Shown: positions 38,802-50,500, numbered from the stretch's first letter. The stretch is DNA of 64,000 nucleotides from an uncultured Saprospiraceae bacterium (GCA_937924805.1 CALDTZ010000016.1:1-64000), one strand, 5' to 3'. Made by a program: numbers and translations. The notes: generated by a model not told the origin, from the sequence alone.

Positions 38802-39881
38802 ATGAGTATATTTACTAAAGAATCGAAAGCATTTCTTAAAAGATACTTTACCAATTCTTCACCTACTGGTTTTGAAAGTTCAGGTCAAAAAATATGGCTC
38901 GATTATCTAAAGCCACATGTTGATGAATCCCATATCGATAAATATGGCACCGCCTACGGTATTATTAATCCGGGGAAACCTATGAAGGTTGTGATCGAAG
39001 CACATGCAGATGAAATTGCTTGGTTCGTTAATTATATCAGCGCAGACGGATATATTTACGTTATTAGAAATGGTGGCTCTGACCATATTATTGCACCATC
39101 AAAACGTGTGAATATTTATACCAAAAAAGGAATCGTTAAAGGGGTATTTGGCTGGCCAGCAATACATACGAGACGCGGCGACAACGCAAAACTTTCACCT
39201 AAAATTGATAATATCTTTATTGACGTTGGAGCTTCTTCAAAAAAAGAAGTAGAAAAAATGGGTGTTCATGTAGGGTGTGTGATCACATTTGAAGACGAGT
39301 TAATTGTAACGAATAATAAATACTATACAGGTAGAGCTTTGGATAATAAAATGGGTGGTTTTTGTATCGCCGAAGTAGCAAGAAAAGTGAAGAAACTTAA
39401 AAAATCGCTACCTTATTCATTGTATATTGTTAACTCGGTACAAGAGGAGATTGGATTGAGAGGAGCAGAGATGATTGCAAATACAATCAAGCCTGACATT
39501 GCTATAGTAACGGATGTAACACATGATACCTGTACACCTATGATTGACAAAAAAGTCCAAGGGGATGTTAAGAGTGGTTCAGGTCCATGTTTAACGTATG
39601 GTCCAGCAGTTCACAATAAATTATTAGATCTAATTATTGAAACTGCTGATAAGAAAAAAATTCCGTTTCAACGTGCAGCTGCATCAAGAAGCACAGGAAC
39701 CGATACAGATGCATTCGCATATAGTAATGGCGGTGTTCCATCTGCACTTATTTCATTACCGCTAAAATACATGCACACCACCGTAGAAATGGCGCACAAA
39801 GATGATATTGAAAATGTAACGAATTTAATTTTCGAAACGTTACTAAAAATAAATACTAAAACAAGTTTTGATTATTTATAA
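38802..39881 (+). CDS. M42-family metallopeptidase
   Basis: SPTGFES, EAHADEIAWFV, GRALDNKMGGF, VNSVQEEIGLRGAEM, STGTDTDAFAYSNGGVPSALISLPLKYMHTTVE. Confidence 0.93.
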   Translation: MSIFTKESKAFLKRYFTNSSPTGFESSGQKIWLDYLKPHVDESHIDKYGTAYGIINPGKPMKVVIEAHADEIAWFVNYISADGYIYVIRNGGSDHIIAPSKRVNIYTKKGIVKGVFGWPAIHTRRGDNAKLSPKIDNIFIDVGASSKKEVEKMGVHVGCVITFEDELIVTNNKYYTGRALDNKMGGFCIAEVARKVKKLKKSLPYSLYIVNSVQEEIGLRGAEMIANTIKPDIAIVTDVTHDTCTPMIDKKVQGDVKSGSGPCLTYGPAVHNKLLDLIIETADKKKIPFQRAAASRSTGTDTDAFAYSNGGVPSALISLPLKYMHTTVEMAHKDDIENVTNLIFETLLKINTKTSFDYL

Positions 39882-39890
39882 TAACATCTT

Positions 39891-40745
39891 TTGAAGACGT
39901 TATCTTCAATCGCTAAATTCTACCTATATAGCAATATTCATATAGCTATTTGTGCAATATTCTTAGTGTATGAAACCTATTCTTTGTTAGGAATAGATGC
40001 AGATATATCCTATTTACTTCTAGTATTTTCATCAACAATTATTATTTACGGACTCCATCGTCTGGAAGGCTTAAAAAGAATAACTACCTTTTCTGATTTA
40101 CAGCAACCTGAAGAACTACGATATCGCTTTATTCGATCTATTGCAAAAACGATCAAAGGATTAGTCGTCTTTTGCCTATTACTCAACGTATATTGTTTTT
40201 TCCATTTACCCATTGATTATATCCTTCGATTGATACCATTAGGGTTGTTATCATTAGCCTATGTTATACCAATTTATGGTAAAAACAAAAGGTTGAGAGA
40301 TTTCAACTTTTCTAAAATAATAATTCTATCTCTAGTTTGGGCTTTTTTAAGTGTAACTACCATCACAGGATATACCTTTTCGTTTTTTGAGGCAATTTTT
40401 TGTTTGGAGCACTTTCTTTATTTTATTGCTATTACAATTCCATTTGATATTAGAGATGCGAAAATTGACCTAAACAACAATGTATTCACTATAGGAAATG
40501 TATTGAAACCAAAGCAAGGCTATATGCTAAGTTTTTCAGTTTTGCTCACTAGTTTTTCATTGATATTCCTTTTATTTTGGGCAAATGAAATGAAATTATC
40601 GACATTTTCACTTTACGCTTTAGGCTATATATTTACCCTATGTTCGATTGGGTATTCGTTTAATAAAAAGAATGACCTTTTATTTACTGGTTGGATTGAT
40701 GCAGGCATTGGTGTTAGAGGGCTATTACTGTTTCTCTTCGTATAA
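39891..40745 (+). CDS. Integral membrane protein, UbiA-superfamily-like (TTG start)
   Basis: Multi-TM; GLHRLEG and IPFDIRDAKIDLNNNVFTIG resemble the two UbiA-like Asp-rich loops. Confidence 0.6.
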   Translation: MKTLSSIAKFYLYSNIHIAICAIFLVYETYSLLGIDADISYLLLVFSSTIIIYGLHRLEGLKRITTFSDLQQPEELRYRFIRSIAKTIKGLVVFCLLLNVYCFFHLPIDYILRLIPLGLLSLAYVIPIYGKNKRLRDFNFSKIIILSLVWAFLSVTTITGYTFSFFEAIFCLEHFLYFIAITIPFDIRDAKIDLNNNVFTIGNVLKPKQGYMLSFSVLLTSFSLIFLLFWANEMKLSTFSLYALGYIFTLCSIGYSFNKKNDLLFTGWIDAGIGVRGLLLFLFV

Positions 40746-40854
40746 TTTTCGATCGGTGTTTTCCAGCACTAATTTTCTTGAATTAATCTAAAAAACCTAT
40801 CTTAAGGATCCGTATTCAATTTGAATCGGTGTTAACTGTAAACCAACGAAGAAA

Positions 40855-43677
40855 ATGAGACCATACTTACTAGTAGTTTGCTTGCTATGCTTTGCACAAA
40901 TATTGACATCCCAAACAAACATTTCTGGTGTTATAATAGATGATAAATCCTCCGAAACTTTAATTGGTGCGACCATATTAATTGAAAATTCGACCACCGG
41001 AACATCCACTGATTTTGATGGTACTTTCAATTTAACGACAGACCAAGAAGCACCTTTCAATGTTATTATTTCATATACTGGTTATGCTGATCAAAACATA
41101 AGTATTACATCAAACAACCAAGAACTAAATGTTCGCATGTTAGAAGCTTCTTTTGTGGCAGACGAAATTGTAGTAACGGGCCAAAGAGTGAGTGAGGAAC
41201 AAAAAAAGGCGCCATTAACGATTGAATCACTAGATTTATTAGCTATAAAAGAAACACCGTCAGATAATTTTTATGATGGTTTGGGTGCACTTAAAGGTGT
41301 AGATTTAACCGCGGCTAGTTTAGGATTTAAAATTATTAACACAAGAGGATTCAATAGTACTAGTCCTGTTCGTTCATTACAAATAATCGACGGTGTAGAC
41401 AATCAAGCACCAGGACTAAATTTTTCGCTTGGCAACTTTTTAGGTAGTTCTGAACTTGATGTACTTAAAGTTGATTTGATCGTAGGTGCCAGCGGAGCTT
41501 TCTATGGACCAAATGCTTTTAATGGCGTTATTAAAATGGATACAAAAAATCCATTTTTTCAAGAAGGACTATCAGCTTATGTTAAAGTAGGTGAACGAAA
41601 TATGTTAGAAACAGCCGTTCGATGGGCAGATGTATTTACAAATAAAAACGGAAAGCCTTTTATGGCTTATAAACTTAATGTTTCCTACTTGCGTGCTGAT
41701 GATTGGGAAGCAGAAAATTATGGTCCAGTGGTAGGAACAGATGCAGGATTGTTAAACCCTGGAGGTTTTGATGGTGTAAATATTTATGGAGATGAATATT
41801 CAACATTAAATGATCAAAGGACAGTAAATCCATGGTCAGATCAAAAAGGATTAGGTTTATTTCATCGACAAGGGTATAAAGAAATTGATCTCGTTGATTA
41901 TGATACTAGAAATTTAAAAACAAATGCAGCCGTACATTTTAGAACCCAACCGAATAAAGAATTTGAGTCACCAGAATTGATTCTTTCTAGTAGTTATAGT
42001 CAAGGAACGACCGTTTACCAAGGTGATAATCGATTTAGTTTAAAAGATATTCGCTTTAATCAAAATAGAATTGAATATAGAAAAAAAGATAAATATTTCG
42101 TTCGTGGATATATGACATCTGAAAATGCTGGTAATTCTTATGACCCGTATTTCACAGCTTTGTTGTTACAACAATCATCAAAATCAAACTTAGAATATAG
42201 AACCGCCTATTTAAATTATTGGACAAATGAAATAAAGCCAAGAATCGATGAATCTGGATACCCTCAGTTAACCATAGAAATCGATAGTATGAATAATGTA
42301 ATTACATCTTTTGATTACGACCAACTAGAAAATTGGACTCAAGAGAATCAAGACTCTCTTGCATTTTGGCATTCATTGGCAAACGAATATGCAAATATTA
42401 CTCATCCATCTTTTGAAGACAATACTAGTAATTTCTATGAAGTCGGAACAGAACGATATAATGAAGAATTTGCTCGAATAACAAGTACTAAATCTGGTGA
42501 TCCATCTGGTGGTTCACGAATTATTGACCGATCAAAGCTTTACCATTTGCATGGTGAATATACATTTAACCCCGAATGGCTATCTTTTATAAAGGTTGGA
42601 GCGAATGGCCGATTATACACGCCTATATCTGAAGGAACAATCTTTCATGATACCGCTGATGTAAAAATTACGAATTACGAATTTGGATTTTATACTGGAG
42701 TTGAAAAGAATTACTTAAACGACAAATTAACCATAAGTGCAACTGCCCGATTAGACAAAAATCAAAATTTCGATTTTTTAGTATCGCCAGCAGCAAGTAT
42801 TGTCTGGAATCCGTCCGAAAACAATTATTTACGGTTATCCTTTTCTTCTGCTGTACGTAACCCAACGTTGTCCGATCAATACCTAAACTTCAATGTAGGA
42901 CCTGCTACACTAAGAGGAAACTTAAATGGGGTGGATAGTCTTATCACCCTTCAATCATTTGATGATTATAGAAGAAATGGATTATTACTTGATACATTAA
43001 ACTACTTCAATATTGACCCGATTCGCCCAGAAAGAGTACAATCTGCTGAGATCGGTTATCGTACGACCCTCTTTTCACAATTGTTTGTTGATGCAAGTTA
43101 TTATTATAGCATTTATAATGATTTTATTGGATACCAAATAGGATTAGATGGAACCTTTGACCCTTTGTCTGGATTTCCAACATCTATTCGAGCTTATCGG
43201 TATGCATCGAATTCAGATAATACAGTAACAAGTCAAGGTTTTTCAATTGGTTTAAATTACTTCTTTGCTAATTATTATAAGGTAGGTGGTAATTATTCTT
43301 GGAATAAACTAAATACGAAACTAGATGATCCTATTATTCCAGCCTTTAACACGCCGGAACACAAATATAATATAGGTATCTCTGGACGTAATGTACCAAT
43401 CAATGTTGGTTCATTACAATTAACAAATATTGGATTCAACGTTAACTATAAATGGGTGGAAGGATTTGTATTCGAAGGATCCCCCCAATTTACGGGGACT
43501 ATTCCAAGTTATGGTCTGTTAGACGCTCAATTAAATTGGAATTATAAAAAAATCAACACAACTTTTAAGCTTGGAGCATCAAATGTGTTAAATAATAAGG
43601 TTTATCAGACCTATGGTGGTCCAAGAATAGGAAGATTAGCGTATTTTACGGTATTATATGAATTCAAAAAAAAGTAA
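40855..43677 (+). CDS. TonB-dependent outer membrane receptor
   Basis: Signal peptide, ISGVIIDDKSSETLIGATILIENSTTGTSTDFDGTFNL, plug FKIINTRGFNSTSPVRSLQIIDGVDNQAPG, C-terminal barrel. Confidence 0.92.
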   Translation: MRPYLLVVCLLCFAQILTSQTNISGVIIDDKSSETLIGATILIENSTTGTSTDFDGTFNLTTDQEAPFNVIISYTGYADQNISITSNNQELNVRMLEASFVADEIVVTGQRVSEEQKKAPLTIESLDLLAIKETPSDNFYDGLGALKGVDLTAASLGFKIINTRGFNSTSPVRSLQIIDGVDNQAPGLNFSLGNFLGSSELDVLKVDLIVGASGAFYGPNAFNGVIKMDTKNPFFQEGLSAYVKVGERNMLETAVRWADVFTNKNGKPFMAYKLNVSYLRADDWEAENYGPVVGTDAGLLNPGGFDGVNIYGDEYSTLNDQRTVNPWSDQKGLGLFHRQGYKEIDLVDYDTRNLKTNAAVHFRTQPNKEFESPELILSSSYSQGTTVYQGDNRFSLKDIRFNQNRIEYRKKDKYFVRGYMTSENAGNSYDPYFTALLLQQSSKSNLEYRTAYLNYWTNEIKPRIDESGYPQLTIEIDSMNNVITSFDYDQLENWTQENQDSLAFWHSLANEYANITHPSFEDNTSNFYEVGTERYNEEFARITSTKSGDPSGGSRIIDRSKLYHLHGEYTFNPEWLSFIKVGANGRLYTPISEGTIFHDTADVKITNYEFGFYTGVEKNYLNDKLTISATARLDKNQNFDFLVSPAASIVWNPSENNYLRLSFSSAVRNPTLSDQYLNFNVGPATLRGNLNGVDSLITLQSFDDYRRNGLLLDTLNYFNIDPIRPERVQSAEIGYRTTLFSQLFVDASYYYSIYNDFIGYQIGLDGTFDPLSGFPTSIRAYRYASNSDNTVTSQGFSIGLNYFFANYYKVGGNYSWNKLNTKLDDPIIPAFNTPEHKYNIGISGRNVPINVGSLQLTNIGFNVNYKWVEGFVFEGSPQFTGTIPSYGLLDAQLNWNYKKINTTFKLGASNVLNNKVYQTYGGPRIGRLAYFTVLYEFKKK

Positions 43678-43704
43678 CTTATTTAAACTAAACATTTTTA
43701 AACT

Positions 43705-45306
43705 ATGAAAAGAATTTACACTTTATTGGTTTTGTTTGCTTTTACAAGCATCAGTTTAATGGGACAGACAAGATATCTGGACAATTATTTTGAGAATGTA
43801 GATGTAACACAAAACGTAGTATATGGAACAAATGTGACTATATTGTCAGTTCCAGTTACAGGCTCGACGACTGTACAACCATTAATAATGGACTTGTATA
43901 CACCTCAAGGAGATACAGAAACAAATAGACCCCTTATCACTTTATGGCATACAGGAAACTTTTTGCCAGCTTTAGTAAATGGTCAAATTTCTGGTACGAT
44001 AAGAGATGCATACATTGTTGATCTTGCCACTCGATTAGCTAAATTGGGTTATGTTGTTGCTGTACCAGATTACAGACAAGGATGGGATCCATTAAATCCA
44101 GTACAAGAAGTAAGAACAAACACATTGATTAATGCTGCTTACAGAGGAGTACAGGATTCAAGATCATGTGCAAGATTCTTTAGAAAATCTGTAGCTGAGG
44201 ATAACAATCCTTATGGTATAGATCCTGATAAAATTATCGCATGGGGAACTGGAACTGGAAGTTATATTGCCTTAGCGACGACAACGATTGATGATTACTT
44301 AGACATCGTTCTTCCAAAATTTATTGGATCTGACATCGATGGTGATGGTAATCCTGATCCAATGGTTATTCCTTTTATACATGGAGATCCTGATGGACTT
44401 TCTGTTGGAATCAACCCACAGACAGGTGATACATTAAGTATGATCAATCACCCTGGTTATGAGTCTGATTTTCAACTATGTGTAAACATGGGTGGAGCTA
44501 TTGGAGACATTTCTTGGTTAGATGAAAGTGATCCACCAATTATTAGTTATCACGTACCAACAGATCCATTTGCGCCTTATGGTACAGATGTATTAATTGT
44601 ACCTACGACAGGTGATCTTGTTGTTGAAGTTTCAGGAAGTAGAGATATTCAAGAAAAAGCAAGTGCAATTGGAGTTAATGATGTATTCACTGCAGGTATT
44701 TTCAATGATGTATATACGGATGGAGCTGCTGTAAACAATGAAGGATTTGCAGGATTATCACCATTTCAAAGACCATTATGGGAAGATCCTGAAACAGGAG
44801 AATTTAATGCGTTAGAAGCAGGACCTTGGGAGTTTTGGGATGCTGAATTATGGAGTATGTCTCAACCCCAACAATGTACAGATATGGGAATTCCTTTGGA
44901 TTTTTGTAACTGGCACTTAGTATCACTTGGAAATAACCCAGATATGTCTGTAGAAAAAGCTTCTGCTTATATGGATAGTATTGTTGGTTTCTTTGGTCCA
45001 AGAGCTTGTTTAGCACTTGAACTTGAAGGTTGCTCTTGGTTATTTACCGATGCAGATGACGTAATCGTTGATTATGATATTTCAATTTCACCAAATCCAG
45101 TAAGTGACCAATTTACAATTACGACTGGTGTAAATGATATGACTTCAGTTCAGATCTTAGATATTAACGGTCGAGTTCTAAATGTTATTAACAACGTGAA
45201 TAGCAACGTATTAAAAGTAAATACAACTGATCTAATGAAAGGAATGTATATAGCTCATATACGATTCGAAGATGGACTTAAAGCAATGAAGTTTACAGTA
45301 AAATAG
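43705..45306 (+). CDS. Secreted alpha/beta-hydrolase-like protein with T9SS type A sorting domain
   Basis: PLIMDLYTPQGD...LITLWHTGNFL...YVVAVPDYRQGW...IIAWGTGTGSYIALAT; C-terminal ISPNPVSDQFTIT...LKVNTTDLMKGMYIAHIRFEDGLKAMKFTVK. Confidence 0.75.
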   Translation: MKRIYTLLVLFAFTSISLMGQTRYLDNYFENVDVTQNVVYGTNVTILSVPVTGSTTVQPLIMDLYTPQGDTETNRPLITLWHTGNFLPALVNGQISGTIRDAYIVDLATRLAKLGYVVAVPDYRQGWDPLNPVQEVRTNTLINAAYRGVQDSRSCARFFRKSVAEDNNPYGIDPDKIIAWGTGTGSYIALATTTIDDYLDIVLPKFIGSDIDGDGNPDPMVIPFIHGDPDGLSVGINPQTGDTLSMINHPGYESDFQLCVNMGGAIGDISWLDESDPPIISYHVPTDPFAPYGTDVLIVPTTGDLVVEVSGSRDIQEKASAIGVNDVFTAGIFNDVYTDGAAVNNEGFAGLSPFQRPLWEDPETGEFNALEAGPWEFWDAELWSMSQPQQCTDMGIPLDFCNWHLVSLGNNPDMSVEKASAYMDSIVGFFGPRACLALELEGCSWLFTDADDVIVDYDISISPNPVSDQFTITTGVNDMTSVQILDINGRVLNVINNVNSNVLKVNTTDLMKGMYIAHIRFEDGLKAMKFTVK

Positions 45307-45327
45307 ATATAAATTAAATATTAATTG

Positions 45328-45364
45328 AAGGTGCTAAGATTCGTTTTTTAGCACCTTTTTTTAT
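45328..45364 (+). terminator. Intrinsic terminator downstream of the secreted hydrolase-like gene
   Basis: AAGGTGCTAA / TTAGCACCTT stem followed by T-rich tail. Confidence 0.82.
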
Positions 45365-45562
45365 TAAAAGAATATGAATAAAAAGATAATTAAGACTCAT
45401 TTCATAGACGTCAGGTCAACCCATTTTTTATTAATGGACCATTTATGAAACAATAGAATTAATGATAAACGTTGAATGAAATTAAAATTTCAATTTACGG
45501 AAGATCGACTTCCTCCTCTTAAGATTACATTGAGATTTAAAATTAAAAACAATTTCTAAAAA

Positions 45563-47461
45563 CTATTGACCTATTACCCTAAACGAGGTTCTTCTATTCG
45601 CCTGATGATCCTCTTCGGTACAATCACTACATTCACATGGGTTTCTAGGTAAAGTCTCTCCATATCCTTTATACTCCACTCTATTGGGGTTGATTCCTTT
45701 AGATATTAAGTAATTTCTTGCCGATTTTGCTCTATTATTTGATAAAGTTAAGTTATAGGCTTCATCTGCCCTACAATCCGTATAAGCAGATAATTCGATT
45801 TGGATCGAAGGGTTTTTATTTAGTAAATCTGTTAATTGGTTTAATGAAGGTTTTGCATCTTCTCTAATAGCATATTTATCTAAATCGTAAAAAATATCTT
45901 GGAGTACGATTTCTTTACCGATTTCTAAAGCCTCTAACTGCATATTCACTTGAATCGTAGTATCCTTTTTAAATTGTGCAAAATCTGGAATATTAACAAA
46001 TTTAGATTCTACAAAATAACCATCTTTACTTGCAGCCACCTTTATTTGATCTTTAGATTTCAAGTCTGTTATGAAAAATCCTCGATCATTTGTATTAAAC
46101 GATGCTTCCATGTTTTCACCGATAATATCAACTTCTACTCCATTTAAAGCTTTACCATAAGTATCTGAAATTTTGACAGCAAAATACACGTTGATTGTTT
46201 GCTCTACATTCTCTAACAGAAGGTCATCATTTTCAATCTTCTTTTTTTGAATCAAATAAATATCGTCCATTCCTTTACCATCAACTCTATTCGATGAAAG
46301 GTAAGCACTTTGTTCATAATCATTTGTTGGCATTAACGGGTTATACGAAAAATCATCACTACCAGAATTGAACGGAGGCTTTAATAAAACAGGTGAAGTC
46401 CAGTTTCCTTTTTTGTTAATAAAGCAAGAATATAAATCTAAACCACCGTAACCAGGATTTCTTGAAGAACTAAAATAGAGTGTATCTTCATGCATCGTAG
46501 GAAACAACTCATCCCATTGTGAGTTTATTGGTGAAGAGAAAGCTTCTGGTGTGCTCCAATTAGCTACACTTTTTTGACTGTAATATAATTCACTATTTCC
46601 ATTTACTTCTTTTACAGAAAATATCAAAATACTGTCATTCTCAAGATAGGCTGGATGTCCAACATTTACGTTTTCATTAAAAAACAACATTGGCTCAGCT
46701 TCAAGCCATTCTCCATCAATTCTCTCTGATTGATAAATTCGACAGAAGTCATCTCGCTCATTGATTGATTCACACCTAGTAAAAAACATTTTAGAAAATT
46801 GTTCGTGAAAGCAAAGAGGTCCTTCACTAAATTTTGAGTTTAACGTTGTTGAGAAATCGTAAACATATGAACCTTCTTGATTTGAAATTAAGATATCAGA
46901 TGTAGGTCTACCACTATATGTATCATAATCTCCGCCATTTTCTCTATCTGTTACAAATACCAGGTATTCATTTTCAAATAAAACAGGAGCATAATCCGAG
47001 GAACTAGAATTCACTTCAAGATTTTCAATTGAATAGCTATTGCTGTCTTTGTAAGAATCTTCTAACTCTTGAATTAAATTCTTTGACAGTATGTACGTAC
47101 TATTTTTTGTTGTTTTATATAAATCTGTAAAAATTTCTTTAGATCGTTTAAAATTTCCGTTACGACTATATGATTTTGCTAATCGAACTAGGTTTTGCTC
47201 GTTCTTATCAAATTCATATAATTGTTTGTACCAAATATAGGCTTCATTCGGAAGATTTATTTCTTCAAAACTTTTTGCTAATAGTTCAGCTTTATTCATT
47301 TTCATATCAATAGTATTTGCTATTTGATATTCTTCTTTTAGTAATTCTGTAGCTAACTTATAATGCTTCAAGTCATAGGCTTGTTGTCCTGTTTTAATTT
47401 TTAATGCTAAGGAACAACTAGAAAAAAAAATGAATAATAAAAAAATATAAAAAATTCTCAC
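45563..47461 (-). CDS. PorE-like lipoprotein: TPR, PD40/WD40-like propeller, CarbD_reg-like and OmpA C-terminal domain (T9SS-associated type)
   Basis: Lipobox FFSSCSL; propeller segments VFVTDRENGGDYDTYS, LYFSSSRNPGYGGLDLYS, AYLSSNRVDGKGMDDIYLI; OmpA box IQIELSAYTDCRADEAYNLTLSNNRAKSARNYLISKGI. Confidence 0.88.
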   Translation of the reverse strand: MRIFYIFLLFIFFSSCSLALKIKTGQQAYDLKHYKLATELLKEEYQIANTIDMKMNKAELLAKSFEEINLPNEAYIWYKQLYEFDKNEQNLVRLAKSYSRNGNFKRSKEIFTDLYKTTKNSTYILSKNLIQELEDSYKDSNSYSIENLEVNSSSSDYAPVLFENEYLVFVTDRENGGDYDTYSGRPTSDILISNQEGSYVYDFSTTLNSKFSEGPLCFHEQFSKMFFTRCESINERDDFCRIYQSERIDGEWLEAEPMLFFNENVNVGHPAYLENDSILIFSVKEVNGNSELYYSQKSVANWSTPEAFSSPINSQWDELFPTMHEDTLYFSSSRNPGYGGLDLYSCFINKKGNWTSPVLLKPPFNSGSDDFSYNPLMPTNDYEQSAYLSSNRVDGKGMDDIYLIQKKKIENDDLLLENVEQTINVYFAVKISDTYGKALNGVEVDIIGENMEASFNTNDRGFFITDLKSKDQIKVAASKDGYFVESKFVNIPDFAQFKKDTTIQVNMQLEALEIGKEIVLQDIFYDLDKYAIREDAKPSLNQLTDLLNKNPSIQIELSAYTDCRADEAYNLTLSNNRAKSARNYLISKGINPNRVEYKGYGETLPRNPCECSDCTEEDHQANRRTSFRVIGQ

Positions 47462-47494
47462 TTTAATAAAACGTAATTTGATTGTTTAAGGTAT

Positions 47495-47525
47495 AAAAAA
47501 AGCCTCTTGAAATACAAGAGGCTTT
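47495..47525 (-). terminator. Intrinsic terminator downstream of secDF
   Basis: AAAGCCTCTTG (47499-47509) / CAAGAGGCTTT (47515-47525) with minus-strand T tract. Confidence 0.82.
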
Positions 47526-47548
47526 ATAAAATTATACTTTTTTATTTT

Positions 47549-50500
47549 CTATAGTGCTTTAGAAAATCGTTTCGTTGTTTCCTTTGCTGCGCCAGCTCCC
47601 AATTCTTTTGTTAAATCTCTTACAATTGGAGTTGCAACGAATATAGATGAATAAGTACCTACGATAATACCAATCATCATTGCAAATGCAAATCCTTTAG
47701 TACTACTTCCTCCGAAAGCAAATAAGATAAATACCATTAAGAAGGTTGTAATTGAAGTAATTACAGTTCTACTAAATGTACTGTTTATCGCAAGATTAAG
47801 GATCTCATCTGTTGATCTATTTGTATAGATTCCAAGATATTCTCTTATTCTATCAAATACAATAACAGTATCATTAATTGAATAACCAATCACGGTTAAT
47901 ATTGCTGCAATAAATGCTTGATCAATCTCTAATGAGAAAGGAACAATCCCCCATAACAAAGAGAATAATCCTATTACAATCAATGAATCGTGAAACAATG
48001 CCGCAACAGCACCAAGACTATATTGCCATTTGTTAAATCGAATAAAGATGTATAGGAAGATTAAAAGCAATGAAAACAATCCTGCTTTCAATGAACTTTT
48101 CTTTATATCATCTGCAATAGTAGGCCCAACTTTACTTGAAGTAATGATATGTGTTCCTACTCCAGATTCTGTTGATTTAAATTTATCCAACGATACATTT
48201 GCCCCCGTGATACTTGTAATTCCTTCGTGTAGCTTTTCGACAACTCTCTCTGCAGCTCCTTCACCCGTTTCTTTAATTAGATATGTTGTTACTACATTAA
48301 ATGTATTTTCTGAATCAACCGCTTTTACAACTGTTGGACTTTGAAACAAGTCGTTCAATCCAGTTCTTAATGTTTCAGCATCGACATCAATATTTTCATC
48401 AAATTCAATGTTGTATGAGTATCCACCTTTAAAATCTACACCTAAATCAAATCCTTTGGTAAACATTGAAATCAATCCAACAATAATGAGTGTTCCTGAT
48501 ACAACATACGCAACTCTTCTTTTCCCCAACCAGTTGAACTTCATATCCGTAAAAAGTCCTTTTGATGGTGGTGTCCAGAAAGATAACTTTCGATCTCCTT
48601 TTGTCCACCATTCTATTAACATTCTACCAATTAATACTGCTGTAAATAATGATGAAAGAACACCAATTATTAATACTACGGCAAATCCTTTGATTGGACC
48701 TAAACCAAAATACGCTAATACGAGTGCAACCAAAATGGTTGTTACATTGGCATCAATAATCGCAGAATACGAATTTTTAAATCCATCTGCAATCGAAGCT
48801 AAAAGTGATTTTCCTACTCTAAGTTCTTCACGTATTCTTTCGAATATGATTACGTTGGCATCGACTGCCATACCAATGGTAAGTACGATACCGGCAATAC
48901 CAGGCAACGTTAAAACAGTTCCATAAGATGCTAAAGCACCAAATATGAACACTAAATTTAAAAGTAAGGCTATGATTGAAAATATACCAGCACCTCCGTA
49001 ATAAAACATCATGAATAAAAGCAACAATAGGAAACCTATAGAAATGGCTTTTAAACTTGCGTTAATATTTTTCTGACCTAAAGAAGGTCCTACCGTTTGT
49101 TCTTGAATAATTTTAAGGTTTGCAGGTAATTTACCTACCTCAAGTATACTTGCAAAATCAATAGCTTCTTGTACTGAGAATCCACCAGTAATCTCTGAAG
49201 ACCCTCCGGTAATGGCACCATTTACTCTAGGTGCTGAAACAATTTCATCATCTAATGCAATAGCGATCTCTCTATTTCCTTCATTTGCTGCTTTAGTAGT
49301 CATTTCTGCCCACTTCTTAGCACCAATTGAATTCATTCTCAAGTTTACAGCTGTTTCACCAGTCACTGGGTTTGGTGATTGAGAAGCTCCAACTACTACA
49401 TCACCTTCCAATGGAGCTCTTTCAGTACCTGGTCGTTGCTTAATCATGTAAAGCATATATTGATTCGTTAATTCTCCAGAATCAAAATCTTTATATGGTT
49501 TTCTAGACCAAAGCAATTTAGCATCATTTGGAAATAGGCTAGCTACTTCCGGATTTGCGAGCATTTTAGAAATTGCATTTCTTTTGTTTTTATCTGCGAC
49601 ACCCATAACCGTCTGGGGGTACGCAACTCCACCTGCTGAATTATTTAATGATAATAAACTCAATAGTGGTCCTCCACTATTCAAGAAGTTATCTGATTTT
49701 TCAACTAGTTGGAAGGTCGAATCTCCTGTTTCATTACCTAATGAATCCATTTTCATGGTCCATGTAGTATCATAACTTACGGTCGCTTCTTCAACTGCAG
49801 CGTCGCTTCCACTTCCAGAAAGTAATTTTTTGTCGGCTTCAACAAACGAAGACAAAACTCCATTATCAGAAACTCTAAACGTTTCCCAAAATTCTAATTT
49901 TGCAGCAGAAGATAATATACTTCTAGCTCGCTCAGGGTTTTCTATTCCTGGCATTTCAACAACAATTAAATCCCTTGCTGCATCTAGAGATACATTAGGT
50001 TGCGTAACACCTAATTTATCAATCCTTTGCTTTAACATGGTAAATGTCAATTGAACCGTTTCATCTGCTTTTGTACGGAGCAATCTTACAACTTCACCAT
50101 TCGATGACTCTGCATTGATTTGCTCTCTAAGCTCTGCATCTCTCATGAAGATCTTCGCTAATTTCCCATCACCTGCTAGTTTTCTATAAGCTTGTTCAAA
50201 CAACGTGATATAGTCTGACTGCGAATTTTCTTGGGCAATTGACGCATTTTCTAGTGCTTGTCTAAAATTAGCATCTCTACTTTTCCCAGAAAGATTTACT
50301 AATAAATCTTTTAGATCTACTTGTAAAACAGCACTCATCCCACCTTTCAAATCAAGACCAAAAGCTAATTGTCTCTTTTTTAAATCGTCGTATGTAAATG
50401 AACCTAACAATGGAATGCTAAATATTTCTTCGCTAGACATTGAATCTAAATATTTAACTTCCGCTTGCTTACGCACCACATATGCATCATCTTCATTGGC

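Noticed and set aside
48030-48344. 104-aa plus-strand ORF inside secDF
   Set aside because: Antisense shadow ORF of the conserved SecF portion
48408-48926. 172-aa plus-strand ORF inside secDF
   Set aside because: Antisense to a clearly conserved secDF region; no recognisable features of its own
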